Positions 35,668 through 44,279 of a stretch of DNA of 64,000 bases are shown here, piece after piece (positions within the stretch are counted from its first letter, which is position 1; each line of letters starts with the position of its first letter). The notes beneath the pieces were generated by a model. It did no database searches. It was not told the origin of the DNA and saw only the letters and a list, made by a program, of their open reading frames with translations. Position numbers and translations under genes: made by a program. Where the stretch lies: NCBI RefSeq assembly GCF_041320605.1, contig NZ_CP166679.1, positions 3,582,001 to 3,646,000 of the forward strand. The letters run 5' to 3'. The stretch is from Arenibacter antarcticus. GTDB taxonomy: Bacteria; Bacteroidota; Bacteroidia; Flavobacteriales; Flavobacteriaceae.

Positions 35668-37248
35668 ATGAAAAAGTTTGTTCTCTTAAGTGTTTTGTTG
35701 GTTCTTTTTTATGCTTGTTCGGAACGGAAAAAGGGAGGTGAAGAAGTAGACATCGTAAAAATTCCAATTTCTAACCTGCAGGGAAATCAGCTTGCCCGTA
35801 TCCATTGTTCCAATTGCCATCTTTTTGTACCCCCAGATAGTTTGCCTAAATTTAGTTGGAAAAATGATGTATTGCCCGCTATGGCCCATCGCTTGGGGAT
35901 ATATAACGGAGACCATCAACCAGATAGTTTGTTTGATAGGGGCAGTGGTGGAGATATAGTAAGAAAGGCCAATATTTTCCCCGAACAACCTTTATTAGCT
36001 AGGGCAGACTGGGATAAAATTGTGGATTATTATATTGACAATGCCCCCGATTCCATGCCAGCCATAGCAAGGACCAAAAAGATAAATATGGGTTTACGGC
36101 ACTTTAACTATAAAGAAGTAGCTTATTCCCATCGACCTCCTTTGACCACCATGGTGAAAATTAGACCAGAGGGGAAGGGAGTGGTGTATGCGGACGGGAA
36201 ACAAAATATAAATAGCCTAACTTTCCTGACTCCGGACCTGGAAAAAGATTATGTTGTAGGATTAAAGACCAGTCCAGTACATTATTACGAAAAAAAGGAC
36301 ACCATTTATTTAACTACTGCAGGGAAAAGTATTTTTCCACACGATGCTGCCGAGGGAACCTTATTAAAGATAAGCAGATCAGGACCACAGCAGCGATTTA
36401 ATAATTCCAAAATGGGTATTGAAAATATGCAGCGTCCAGTGTATATGGCCTATGGGGATTTAAATGGAAATGGGAGGGAGGATATAGTGGCATGTGAGTA
36501 TGGGAACCATACCGGAAAGTTGGTCTACTTTATTAATCAGGGCAAGAATGGCTATGAGAAAAACCTGTTAAATAATAGGCCTGGCGCTATTACTGCGATT
36601 ATTAAGGATATGAACGGAGATGGGCTTAATGATATAATGGCATTAATGGCACAGGGAGATGAGGGGATATTCTTTTATGAAAATAAAGGGGACGGTTCTT
36701 TTGTTGAAAAAAGATTGTTATCATTTATGCCCCTCTTTGGATCCCAATATATGGAATTGGCAGATTTCAACAATGATGGGTTGGATGATATTATTTATGT
36801 ATGCGGGGATAATGCGGACAAGACCCCTTACCTAAAAAATTATCACGGAATCTATATATTTCTAAATGAAGGTGATTTAAAGTTTAAACAAGCCTATTTT
36901 TATCCTTTAAATGGCGCTTATAAAGCTATGGCCAGGGACTTTGACCTTGATGGGGACCTGGATATCGCCGCCATATCTTTCTTCCCAGACTACATCCACC
37001 ATCCAGAAGAGAGTTTTGTATATCTGGAAAATAAAGGGCAAATGGATTTTGTGGATTACTCCTTCCCACAATCCACTAACGGCAGGTGGATAGTTATGGA
37101 TGCCGAAGATATGGATGGAGATGGAGATGTGGACATCGCCTTGGGGTCCTTTGTTTATTTTACACCAGCTGGGGATACCACTGGCCTAGGGAAAAAATGG
37201 CTTACTACCAGTCCATCAGTAATTATTCTGGAGAATACGATAAGATAA
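35668..37248 (+). CDS. VCBS/FG-GAP repeat lipoprotein with CxxCH haem motif
   Basis: 526 residues. The lipoprotein signal is KKFVLLSVLLVLFYAC (lipobox Cys about 17). Near residue 48 comes HCSNCHLFVPPDSLP, a CxxCH c-type haem motif, and WDKIVDYYIDNAPDSMP closes a small cytochrome-like region of about 100 residues. From about residue 250, FG-GAP/VCBS repeats carry calcium-binding loops (DLNGNGREDI, DMNGDGLNDI, DFNNDGLDDI, DFDLDGDLDI, DMDGDGDVDI) and form a beta propeller. Outer-membrane, surface or periplasmic; redox or adhesive role is inferred. Confidence 0.85.
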   Translation: MKKFVLLSVLLVLFYACSERKKGGEEVDIVKIPISNLQGNQLARIHCSNCHLFVPPDSLPKFSWKNDVLPAMAHRLGIYNGDHQPDSLFDRGSGGDIVRKANIFPEQPLLARADWDKIVDYYIDNAPDSMPAIARTKKINMGLRHFNYKEVAYSHRPPLTTMVKIRPEGKGVVYADGKQNINSLTFLTPDLEKDYVVGLKTSPVHYYEKKDTIYLTTAGKSIFPHDAAEGTLLKISRSGPQQRFNNSKMGIENMQRPVYMAYGDLNGNGREDIVACEYGNHTGKLVYFINQGKNGYEKNLLNNRPGAITAIIKDMNGDGLNDIMALMAQGDEGIFFYENKGDGSFVEKRLLSFMPLFGSQYMELADFNNDGLDDIIYVCGDNADKTPYLKNYHGIYIFLNEGDLKFKQAYFYPLNGAYKAMARDFDLDGDLDIAAISFFPDYIHHPEESFVYLENKGQMDFVDYSFPQSTNGRWIVMDAEDMDGDGDVDIALGSFVYFTPAGDTTGLGKKWLTTSPSVIILENTIR

Positions 37249-37685
37249 TCTGGCGCTATCTTACTTAAAACTAAAGTAATATAGAAAGTATCCTTTAATT
37301 TCATACTTATAATATACTAGTGTATTGCATGCTTTTGCCCAATTGCGTTGGTATGGAAACATAAATATTGATTTTCAATTGGATTAGCATTCCTAATCGC
37401 CAAATTCTAATTTCCATCAAAATTGTTTAAATCGCACTACTCAAATTCAGTATAAGCTTAGATCTGTGAGGTTTAGGTTTTAGAATATATCAATTGCAAC
37501 ATTGGAGAAATCGATTTAGTTATAGCGTAAGATTTTAAAAATTACTTTGTAAGTAATTGGTACTAGCTAATTAAAAAAGTATATTTAATGTTTTTGATTG
37601 TACTAGCTGTTGATTTTTCTAATAGATTTCCAGGCCGAGTAGTATAAATAGATTCACTTTAAATTTAATTAATTTATTAAGATTA
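37249..37685. other. Non-coding gap upstream of the sensor kinase
   Basis: AT-rich, no supported ORF, RNA gene or strong hairpin. It presumably holds the kinase promoter and 5' leader. Confidence 0.4.
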
Positions 37686-39245
37686 ATGGAAAAAAAACTG
37701 GTTGTTATATCTGTAGCACTATGTATTATAACAACCTTTGTTATATGGGAAATCTCAATCCAAAGAGTTGAAGTTTATCGAAATAACATAGAGCTTGTAG
37801 AAAATATTCAGGCCAAGGACCGACTTAAGGATGCTGAATCCCAATTAAATGAATTATACGACATAAGTAAGAAAAATGTGTTGTTTATTAGGGATTTAAT
37901 TGAATTGGATTTGAAAGCTAAGGCCCCAATGGAGGTGACGATCCAAAAGCTAGAGCGATTTTTAAAAATCGACAATAATTATTTTCAAACAAGGTTTATC
38001 AATCCCAAGGGGATGGAAATTATTCGGGCAGAGGAAGGGAAGACCACAAGTCCGGGTAATTTTCAGTATAAAGGAGATCGCTACTATTTTATAGAAACTA
38101 TTGGTTTAAAGCAAGGGGAAATTTTCACTTCTGATTTGGATATGAACGAAGAAAATGGAGAAATTGAAATTCCCTATAGACCGACCATTCGTTTTTTTAC
38201 CCCCATATTTAATGATAGTGAACTAAAAGGTATTGTAGGATTAAATCTAAATGCACTAACATGGCTAAATCATTTTGAATATACGGACATCAACTTATTA
38301 AATTCCAATAATCAGGTAATTTATGGGAAGAATGAAAAATTATATTCTATTTCTTCCAAAGATTTACACCAAAAGGACCCTTATGGAAATTCTTATTATG
38401 TTTCTAAAATAATTAGTTTGGAAGGAAATTATTCGTGGACAATTTATACAGGAACGGATATAAACCTTATAGGTGAAAAGGTAGGGGAATATAGAAAAAC
38501 AACTTTTTTAACCGCATTGATCTTGAATGTTGGAGTAGTATTATTTTTAATAATAATTTATAGTTTTTATAGAAAGAATTCCAGAATATCACTTTTAAAT
38601 CATAGAGTAGAAATAAGGATCAAGGAGCGAGATATCTTGCTAAAGGAAATTCATCATAGGGTAAAAAACAATCTTCAGGTGATAACAAGTTTATTAAGTC
38701 TACAGTCAAGTTTTATAAAGGATGAGGAAACAAAAGGACTTTTTAGATATGCCCAATACAGGATAAATACGATGTCCATTATCCATGAAATGTTATATAG
38801 ATCCAACGACCTTACAAAAATTAATTACGGGGAATACCTGAATCGCTTAGTGTCTAACCTATTCAATTCCATGAAAGGGAGTAACCACAAAATAGGAGTT
38901 CGAATTAAAGCAGAGGAACTTTATCTTAATTTGGATACCTCTGTGCCTCTAGGGTTGATAATAAATGAGATTATTACCAATTCTTTAAAATATGGAATCA
39001 AAAATAGGGATAAAGGCACTATTTATATCGAGATCGAAAAATTAAATTACCCCAATCATATTCTTAAAATCGGAGATGATGGACTTGGCTTCCCAAAGGA
39101 TGTAGATTTTAGGAATACAACAACCCTAGGATTAAAACTGATACATAAACTTATAATACAGCTTAAAGGGAATATAGAAAAGGACAACTCAAAAAAGGGT
39201 ACACATTACATAATTGCATTTCAGGAAATAGAACAAACATCATAA
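37686..39245 (+). CDS. Membrane sensor histidine kinase (HisKA_2 class)
   Basis: 519 residues. A membrane helix at 5-23, an extracytoplasmic Cache-like sensor to about residue 270 (FQTRFINPKGMEIIRAEEGK, IYTGTDINLIGEKVGEYRKT), a second helix (LTALILNVGVVLFLIIIYSF), then the kinase: H-box LLKEIHHRVKNNLQVITSLL, N-box GLIINEIITNSLKYGI, G-boxes IGDDGLGFPKD and TTLGLKLIHKLI. The HHRVKNNLQ form defines the HisKA_2 subgroup, often paired with stand-alone regulators. The response regulator starts 4 bp after its stop and is its likely partner. Ligand unknown. Confidence 0.93.
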   Translation: MEKKLVVISVALCIITTFVIWEISIQRVEVYRNNIELVENIQAKDRLKDAESQLNELYDISKKNVLFIRDLIELDLKAKAPMEVTIQKLERFLKIDNNYFQTRFINPKGMEIIRAEEGKTTSPGNFQYKGDRYYFIETIGLKQGEIFTSDLDMNEENGEIEIPYRPTIRFFTPIFNDSELKGIVGLNLNALTWLNHFEYTDINLLNSNNQVIYGKNEKLYSISSKDLHQKDPYGNSYYVSKIISLEGNYSWTIYTGTDINLIGEKVGEYRKTTFLTALILNVGVVLFLIIIYSFYRKNSRISLLNHRVEIRIKERDILLKEIHHRVKNNLQVITSLLSLQSSFIKDEETKGLFRYAQYRINTMSIIHEMLYRSNDLTKINYGEYLNRLVSNLFNSMKGSNHKIGVRIKAEELYLNLDTSVPLGLIINEIITNSLKYGIKNRDKGTIYIEIEKLNYPNHILKIGDDGLGFPKDVDFRNTTTLGLKLIHKLIIQLKGNIEKDNSKKGTHYIIAFQEIEQTS

Positions 39246-39249
39246 AAAT

Positions 39250-39624
39250 ATGCCAATAAAAATTTTGATCGTAGAGGATAATATGATCATCCAGATGTTT
39301 TTGGAGAGTACTATAAAAGAAATTAAGAATACCGTTGTTTTAACGGCAAACAATGGGGAAGAGGCATTGGCCATGATGGAATTAGATACCCCAGGTCTTC
39401 TACTTTTAGATATTGGTTTAAGCGGAAAGAGAAATGGAATTGAAATTGCTGAATTGGTCAACATTAAATATGATATCCCTATAGTTTTTATAACTGGAAA
39501 TTCTGATAAGTGTACCTTGGAAAGGGCTGTGAAAACAAGACCTAGGCATATAATAAATAAACCAATAGATGAAAATAAACTGAAATTTGAAATTCAGGGT
39601 ATCATTAAAGATTTATCCTTATAG
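39250..39624 (+). CDS. Response regulator paired with the upstream kinase
   Basis: 124 residues, one receiver domain: KILIVEDNMIIQMFLESTIK, phospho-Asp in LLLLDIGLSGKRNGIEIA, Thr in IVFITGNSD, Lys in INKPIDENKL. No DNA-binding domain. Immediate downstream partner of the HisKA_2 kinase in one operon. Confidence 0.93.
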   Translation: MPIKILIVEDNMIIQMFLESTIKEIKNTVVLTANNGEEALAMMELDTPGLLLLDIGLSGKRNGIEIAELVNIKYDIPIVFITGNSDKCTLERAVKTRPRHIINKPIDENKLKFEIQGIIKDLSL

Positions 39625-39659
39625 ATAGTACCAATGTAGTACGGTGACATGGCCTATCG

Positions 39660-39708
39660 GAGCAAAGGGCGGTTTTAGTTTTTCTGCTCCAATACACATA
39701 ATTATGTG
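39660..39708. terminator. Inverted repeats between convergent genes
   Basis: GGAGCA (39659) pairs with TGCTCC (39685) around a GC-poor loop, followed by CACATAATTATGTG, a perfect 14-bp palindrome (39695-39708). The position, between the response regulator stop and the DUF808 stop, fits weak terminators. Confidence 0.3.
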
Positions 39709-39793
39709 GAGAAATTATAGGGTTTAATGCTGTCTAGCACTTTAACCATTAAATTTAGGTGTCTAGGACCGGACTATGCAGAAGATGTTTTAT

Positions 39794-40660
39794 TTATCGC
39801 TTAATTATCTTTTTTACCAGTAGTACCACTAGTAAACAGACAAAGCCAACTGCGAGTCCCACAATAAATTCACCTAAGATTGCGGGTATTCCCGTAAACC
39901 AGTGATGTAGAAATTCCAGATTGTGCATAAAAATTCCGCCAGCTACTAAAAGAAGGGCAAGGGTGCCTATAACAGATAAGCTTCTAATTACCATGGGAAG
40001 TGCTTTTACCAAAAAATTCCCGAGATAGTCAGAGATGCTATTATCCCGTTCATTCAAAGCAATCAATTTAAAACCAAAATCATCCATTCTTACGATAAGT
40101 GCCACAATACCATACACTCCAACCGTAGCAATCAGGGCAATTATAGACACTACCAAAATCTGGGTGACAATAGGTTCCTTTACGACCGTACCTAAGGCAA
40201 TGATCACTATTTCTACAGAGAGAATAAAATCAGTAAGGACGGCAGATTTAATTTTATCTTTCTCCAGACTCAATATTTCCTCTTTACTGAGTTGTGGCTC
40301 CAGCTGTACCTTCTCCCCGTGGTTGCGATGAAACAAAAATTCATAGATTTTTTCTACTCCTTCAAACCCTAAATACAAACCTCCCAACAACAATATGACG
40401 GTTACTGCCCAAGGCAAAAATGCACTTAAAAGGAAGGCTATTGGTAAAATAATCAGTTTGTTAAGAAGGGACCCTTTAGATATGGCCCATAGTACGGGTA
40501 TTTCCCTAGAGGAAACAAAACCCGAGGCTTTTTCTGCATTTACGGCAAGATCATCCCCCAAAATGCCGGCAGTTTTTTTACCTGCAATTTTGCTCATCGC
40601 CCCAACATCATCCATTAAACTCGCAATATCATCCAACAATGCAAAAAAACCTGAAGCCAT
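39794..40660 (-). CDS. DUF808 family membrane protein
   Basis: 288 residues, about six membrane segments. ASGFFALLDDIASLMDDVGA, AGILGDDLAVNAEKA, REIPVLWAISKGSLLNKLII and a Glu-rich EKIYEFLFH loop are the DUF808 (YedI-like) pattern. Inner membrane; function not established. Confidence 0.9.
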   Translation of the reverse strand: MASGFFALLDDIASLMDDVGAMSKIAGKKTAGILGDDLAVNAEKASGFVSSREIPVLWAISKGSLLNKLIILPIAFLLSAFLPWAVTVILLLGGLYLGFEGVEKIYEFLFHRNHGEKVQLEPQLSKEEILSLEKDKIKSAVLTDFILSVEIVIIALGTVVKEPIVTQILVVSIIALIATVGVYGIVALIVRMDDFGFKLIALNERDNSISDYLGNFLVKALPMVIRSLSVIGTLALLLVAGGIFMHNLEFLHHWFTGIPAILGEFIVGLAVGFVCLLVVLLVKKIIKR

Positions 40661-41018
40661 GTTTATAATTTTGGATTCAAGAATACGAATATTTTTGATT
40701 TTTATGGTATTCTAAAAGCAGTAATTATTAATTCATATACAATTATATTGTGCTGTTTTGCATGGAAGTTTAGAGATGCTATTTCACTGGATGGCGCTGA
40801 TGTTATTGTCGTTCATCACTGGTTCTCACTACTAATCAGAACCTAATATGCTGGATTGGGTTTTTCGAAAACATTAAAATTTTATTGAACAGGGTTAATG
40901 ATCTAAGGAACAGTGTGTTAATTTTAGTATTAAAGAGAGATATGTCCATTGGGTTTAGAACAGCTTTAATAGGGGTATCTATAATCTAGCAATGAATATT
41001 AAATTTAAAAAACACGGT

Positions 41019-41555
41019 ATGAAAACTTTAAAATCTTTAACTACTATGGTCATAGTATTGGTGACCTTTGGTGCCATTGCCCAGAGCAAAGAGGATCAAA
41101 AAATTATTAACGATGCAAAAAAGGCGAAAATGCACATTCAGAAAATGGATGCCGGACTGGATCTGTTCTTCAGTAATGCCTCGGGTTATGTAATCTTCCC
41201 TAATGTAGGGGAAGGTGCATTTATTGTTGGAGGAGCTTCCGGAAATGGGGCTGTATACCAGAATGGTTCCGTTGTGGGAATGGCAGATCTTAAAAAACTG
41301 GATATTGGATTGCAAGCAGGTGGGCAAACGTTTACCGAAATCATCTTTTTTGAAACAGAAGATGCATTAAATCATTTTAAGCAGGGAGAGTATGAATTTT
41401 CTGCCGAAGCCAAAGCAATTGCTTTGGAAAAAGGAGTTGCAGCCAAATCAAACTATAACGATGGTGTTGTAGTGTTTGTGCTGCCAAAGAAAGGCCTAAT
41501 GGCAGATTTATCGGTTGGGGGACAAAAATTTTCATATGCCCCTATTAATAAGTAG
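41019..41555 (+). CDS. SYLF-domain (Ysc84-like) lipid-binding secreted protein
   Basis: About 178 residues from ATG 41019, chosen because it gives a clean signal peptide (MKTLKSLTTMVIVLVTFGAI); ATG 40992 adds nine residues. The body, DLFFSNASGYVIFPNVGEGA, GGASGNGAVYQNG, GVAAKSNYNDGVVVFVLPKK and the ending GQKFSYAPINK, follows the SYLF/Ysc84 fold, a phosphoinositide/lipid-binding module. Periplasmic by the signal. Role in bacteria unclear. Confidence 0.87.
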   Translation: MKTLKSLTTMVIVLVTFGAIAQSKEDQKIINDAKKAKMHIQKMDAGLDLFFSNASGYVIFPNVGEGAFIVGGASGNGAVYQNGSVVGMADLKKLDIGLQAGGQTFTEIIFFETEDALNHFKQGEYEFSAEAKAIALEKGVAAKSNYNDGVVVFVLPKKGLMADLSVGGQKFSYAPINK

Positions 41556-41575
41556 AATGAATAATCTTATTTTCA

Positions 41576-41605
41576 ATAAACCCTGGTGCTTGCATTGGGG
41601 TTTAT
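41576..41605 (+). terminator. Weak terminator after the SYLF gene
   Basis: Eight-bp stem ATAAACCC/GGGTTTAT with a 14-nt loop, 20 bp after the SYLF stop; only a poor T-tract follows. Confidence 0.4.
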
Positions 41606-41802
41606 AATTCTAAAAACGCTGATTTTTAATTTAATAGGCGGTTTTAAGTGATTATTTATAGTGAATTGAGTGCAATGCATTGGCGTTTAGTAGGTTTAGG
41701 ACAATTTAAAATTTTAACCCAATCCATTCAAATTTTCACTCCAAGAAGCTAAACCTCCATTTTTATCTTACTAATTCCGTAACTTTATATAAAGCGAGAA
41801 AC

Positions 41803-42621
41803 ATGCAAAAGCCAAACAGAAGATTGGAACATCAAACTTGTATAGTTACTGGTGCTAGTTCGGGTATAGGTAAGGCTGTAGCCAAGTCTTTGGGCATGGA
41901 AGGCGCTAATGTTGTAGTCAACTATTACCAGGGAAAAAAAGAAGCAGAGGAATTGGCTCATTGGATCTGTGAAAATTCAGATTGTGGACAGGCTATTATT
42001 GTTAAATGCGATGTAAGTAAAGAGAATGAGGTAAAAGCCATGTTTAAAAAAACAGTCTCACATTTTGGGACTGTAGATGTTTGCGTTGCCAACGCGGGAA
42101 TTCAATTAGATCACCCGCTTCATAAAATGCCCTTAGAAGATTGGAAAAAAGTCCTGGATGTTAATCTTACCGGTCAATTTTTATGCGCAAAGGAATCGAT
42201 AATCGAATTTAAACGAAGGGGTATGCGTAAGGAAGTGTCCAAATCGTTGGGCAAGATTATACATATGAGTTCGGTACACGAGGTAATCCCATGGGCGGGA
42301 CATGCTAATTATGCGGCTTCTAAAGGAGCACTTTTAATGTTGATGGAAAGTATATGTCAGGAATATGGACCAGAGAAAATTCGCTGTAACAGTATTGCCC
42401 CAGGGGCCATAAAAACTGAAATTAACAGGGAGGTATGGAGTACCAAAAAAGGGGCTGCGGGAATGTTAAAGCTTATTCCCTATAAAAGGATAGGGATCCC
42501 GGAAGATATTGGAAGTGTAGCCAGTTGGTTGGCTTCTGACGAATCTGAATACATCAACGGAACGACCATCTTTGTGGATGGTGGTATGACCTGCTATCCA
42601 GGATTCACCACTAATGGGTAA
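41803..42621 (+). CDS. Short-chain dehydrogenase/reductase (glucose 1-dehydrogenase-like)
   Basis: 272 residues, classical SDR. Cofactor motif TGASSGIGKAVAKSLG, NAG at ANAGIQLDHPL, catalytic Ser and Tyr-x-x-x-Lys in MSSVHEVIPWAGHANYAASK, and the C-terminal GTTIFVDGGMTCYPGF. The sequence resembles glucose/sugar 1-dehydrogenases of spore-formers and soil bacteria; the true substrate is not determinable. Cytoplasmic. Confidence 0.9.
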   Translation: MQKPNRRLEHQTCIVTGASSGIGKAVAKSLGMEGANVVVNYYQGKKEAEELAHWICENSDCGQAIIVKCDVSKENEVKAMFKKTVSHFGTVDVCVANAGIQLDHPLHKMPLEDWKKVLDVNLTGQFLCAKESIIEFKRRGMRKEVSKSLGKIIHMSSVHEVIPWAGHANYAASKGALLMLMESICQEYGPEKIRCNSIAPGAIKTEINREVWSTKKGAAGMLKLIPYKRIGIPEDIGSVASWLASDESEYINGTTIFVDGGMTCYPGFTTNG

Positions 42622-42681
42622 TAATGGAAAAAGGGTAAAATAATAATAGGTTTATTAAATTAATCTTTTAATCGTGATGCA

Positions 42682-43143
42682 ATGGAAATGGATAAAATAC
42701 AATGGGAAACAAAGTTGGATGATTTACTCTGCGAAATCGTAGCTTCCAAAGAAGCTTATGAAAAACTTGCCACAACAGAAGAATTACCGGGTAGAAAGCA
42801 CTTTTTTAAGGAACAAGCACTGCAAAGAATGGAATTTGAAACAATCTTGAGCGAGGAAATACTTGTTGTAAAAGAAGGGGGAATGCTTAAGCGAAGAACA
42901 CCAGACACTTGTGTCTTTGACAATGTGGTGGCTACCGTCACCAGTAGAAGGTTGACCGCTATAGAAGTAGATCGCCTGATATTGCAAAAAGAACAGGATC
43001 TTATTAAAAAATACCAGGAGGTTTTAGAATATCCGTACATTCCGGATGCCACGGATGCACTTTTACAGTCTCAGGCCGAGGATATGAACGATGTTGCACA
43101 AAAACTTAAATTGGACCTGAATTTGGAAGAAAATAACTTTTAA
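42682..43143 (+). CDS. Conserved helical protein of unknown function
   Basis: 153 residues, wholly helical and acidic, without signal or membrane segment. The N-terminal half (LCEIVASKEAYEKLATTEEL) and the ELPGRKHFFKEQALQRMEFE stretch recall ferritin-like or four-helix bundles such as DUF2383-type proteins, but I cannot name the family. It follows the SDR gene by 60 bp in the same direction, so they may share regulation. Confidence 0.65.
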   Translation: MEMDKIQWETKLDDLLCEIVASKEAYEKLATTEELPGRKHFFKEQALQRMEFETILSEEILVVKEGGMLKRRTPDTCVFDNVVATVTSRRLTAIEVDRLILQKEQDLIKKYQEVLEYPYIPDATDALLQSQAEDMNDVAQKLKLDLNLEENNF

Positions 43144-43230
43144 TTGAAATACCTATAAAAGAATAAACCATTTTCATAAAATGAGCATAAACGAAAATTG
43201 GTCGCCAATACCAATGAAGAAATGCGATCC

Positions 43231-43287
43231 TGACTGCCGTCAGGTAAGTTTACATATGACCGTTAAAAAAACAATTAATAGCTACCT
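43231..43287 (+). promoter_or_regulatory. Repeated leader element, copy A
   Basis: TATGACCGTTAAAAAAACAA followed by TTAATAGCTACCT leads directly into ATG 43288. The same block stands directly before the start codons at 54432 and 58971 on the minus strand. It is preceded by a TGACTGCCGTCAGGT palindrome-type motif. Confidence 0.55.
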
Positions 43288-43419
43288 ATGAAAAACATTA
43301 TAAGAGCTTTGCTGGCCGGTTGGGGAGCAAAAAAAATAGGAGGAGGTAAATGTGGCTGTATTGGGGTAGTCGTTGTTTTTTTAATTCTCTATTGGCTTTT
43401 GGGTCATGTGTTTAACTGA
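43288..43419 (+). CDS. 43-residue membrane protein (GWGAKKxGGGxxG type)
   Basis: MKNIIRALLAGWGAKKIGGG, then a Cys-Gly pair and one hydrophobic helix (GVVVVFLILYWLLGHVF). This miniature protein type, with a GWGAKK-GGG head and single helix ending WLLG, recurs in Flavobacteriaceae from memory. Too short for ordinary ORF calling. It starts exactly at the end of the repeated leader element, which supports expression. Inner membrane; function unknown. Confidence 0.65.
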   Translation: MKNIIRALLAGWGAKKIGGGKCGCIGVVVVFLILYWLLGHVFN

Positions 43420-43597
43420 TTTTCATCTAGTTGCTGAGATGACTACAAAGGCAAAGAAATATCCAACAAAGGCGATTTTAATAGCGTTTCAGTTCCAAAT
43501 AATGGTGTCAACCCTTTGCCACAACATGAGGATTCATTGCCATTCTTGTTCTTTGTTTCTGAAATTATAGTTTCTGAGAAAAGCAGAATATGGAATA

Positions 43598-44008
43598 TTA
43601 TTTTTTAAGAGTTCCACCAACATAGTTAAAGATTTCGGCTTTTAGACCTTTAAAATCGTCCGTACAATCCAAAATTTCCATTTCTAGATCATCGTGTTTG
43701 TGATAAAAGGAGGAATCCAAGGTGGCGGTACCAAATTGTATTAATCCACCAAGATGGTTTTCGTGTTTGGAAATTAGCTGCCTTAATTTTATTTTACGAG
43801 CTTCAAATTGTTCTAATCCCCCTAAATATTGCTGTATCCTTTCAAATAGATCTTGAGTATTGGGCTTAAAAATATCCGACTTTAACAATTGATCTATAAA
43901 CCGGGTTTCATCCTCCATAAACTGAAGGTCCGATTTCCAATGTTGTATGTGCCAATGCACCTTTTCAATTTTTGTGATAGGACTAATTTCTTTACGGTTA
44001 TTTTCCAT
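43598..44008 (-). CDS. Hypothetical helical protein
   Basis: 136 residues, soluble and mainly helical: ITKIEKVHWHIQHWKSDLQF, LFERIQQYLGGLEQFEARKI, ISKHENHLGGLIQF. No recognised family; the size suggests a small regulatory or stress protein. It sits alone between non-coding stretches. Confidence 0.55.
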   Translation of the reverse strand: MENNRKEISPITKIEKVHWHIQHWKSDLQFMEDETRFIDQLLKSDIFKPNTQDLFERIQQYLGGLEQFEARKIKLRQLISKHENHLGGLIQFGTATLDSSFYHKHDDLEMEILDCTDDFKGLKAEIFNYVGGTLKK

Positions 44009-44279
44009 TTGATCCTTATTTTGATAATTATCAATAATAGGATTTTTTTAAAGGGAATACTATGACCAATGTCAGTAATACTAAAAGATGTATTAACCTA
44101 TCAGCTTCGTTTTTAAATTCGTGCCATATTCGGGAGCTCTTGAAGAACTACATAGGTTTTTTTATGAGCCTATACTAGTTCCTTATTATTACTATTTCAT
44201 CATTTAAAATGATATAATTTTAAAATCGTTTCATGGGCTTACCCTAGGGTGTTTGACTAACCGCATATAATGTTCAATT

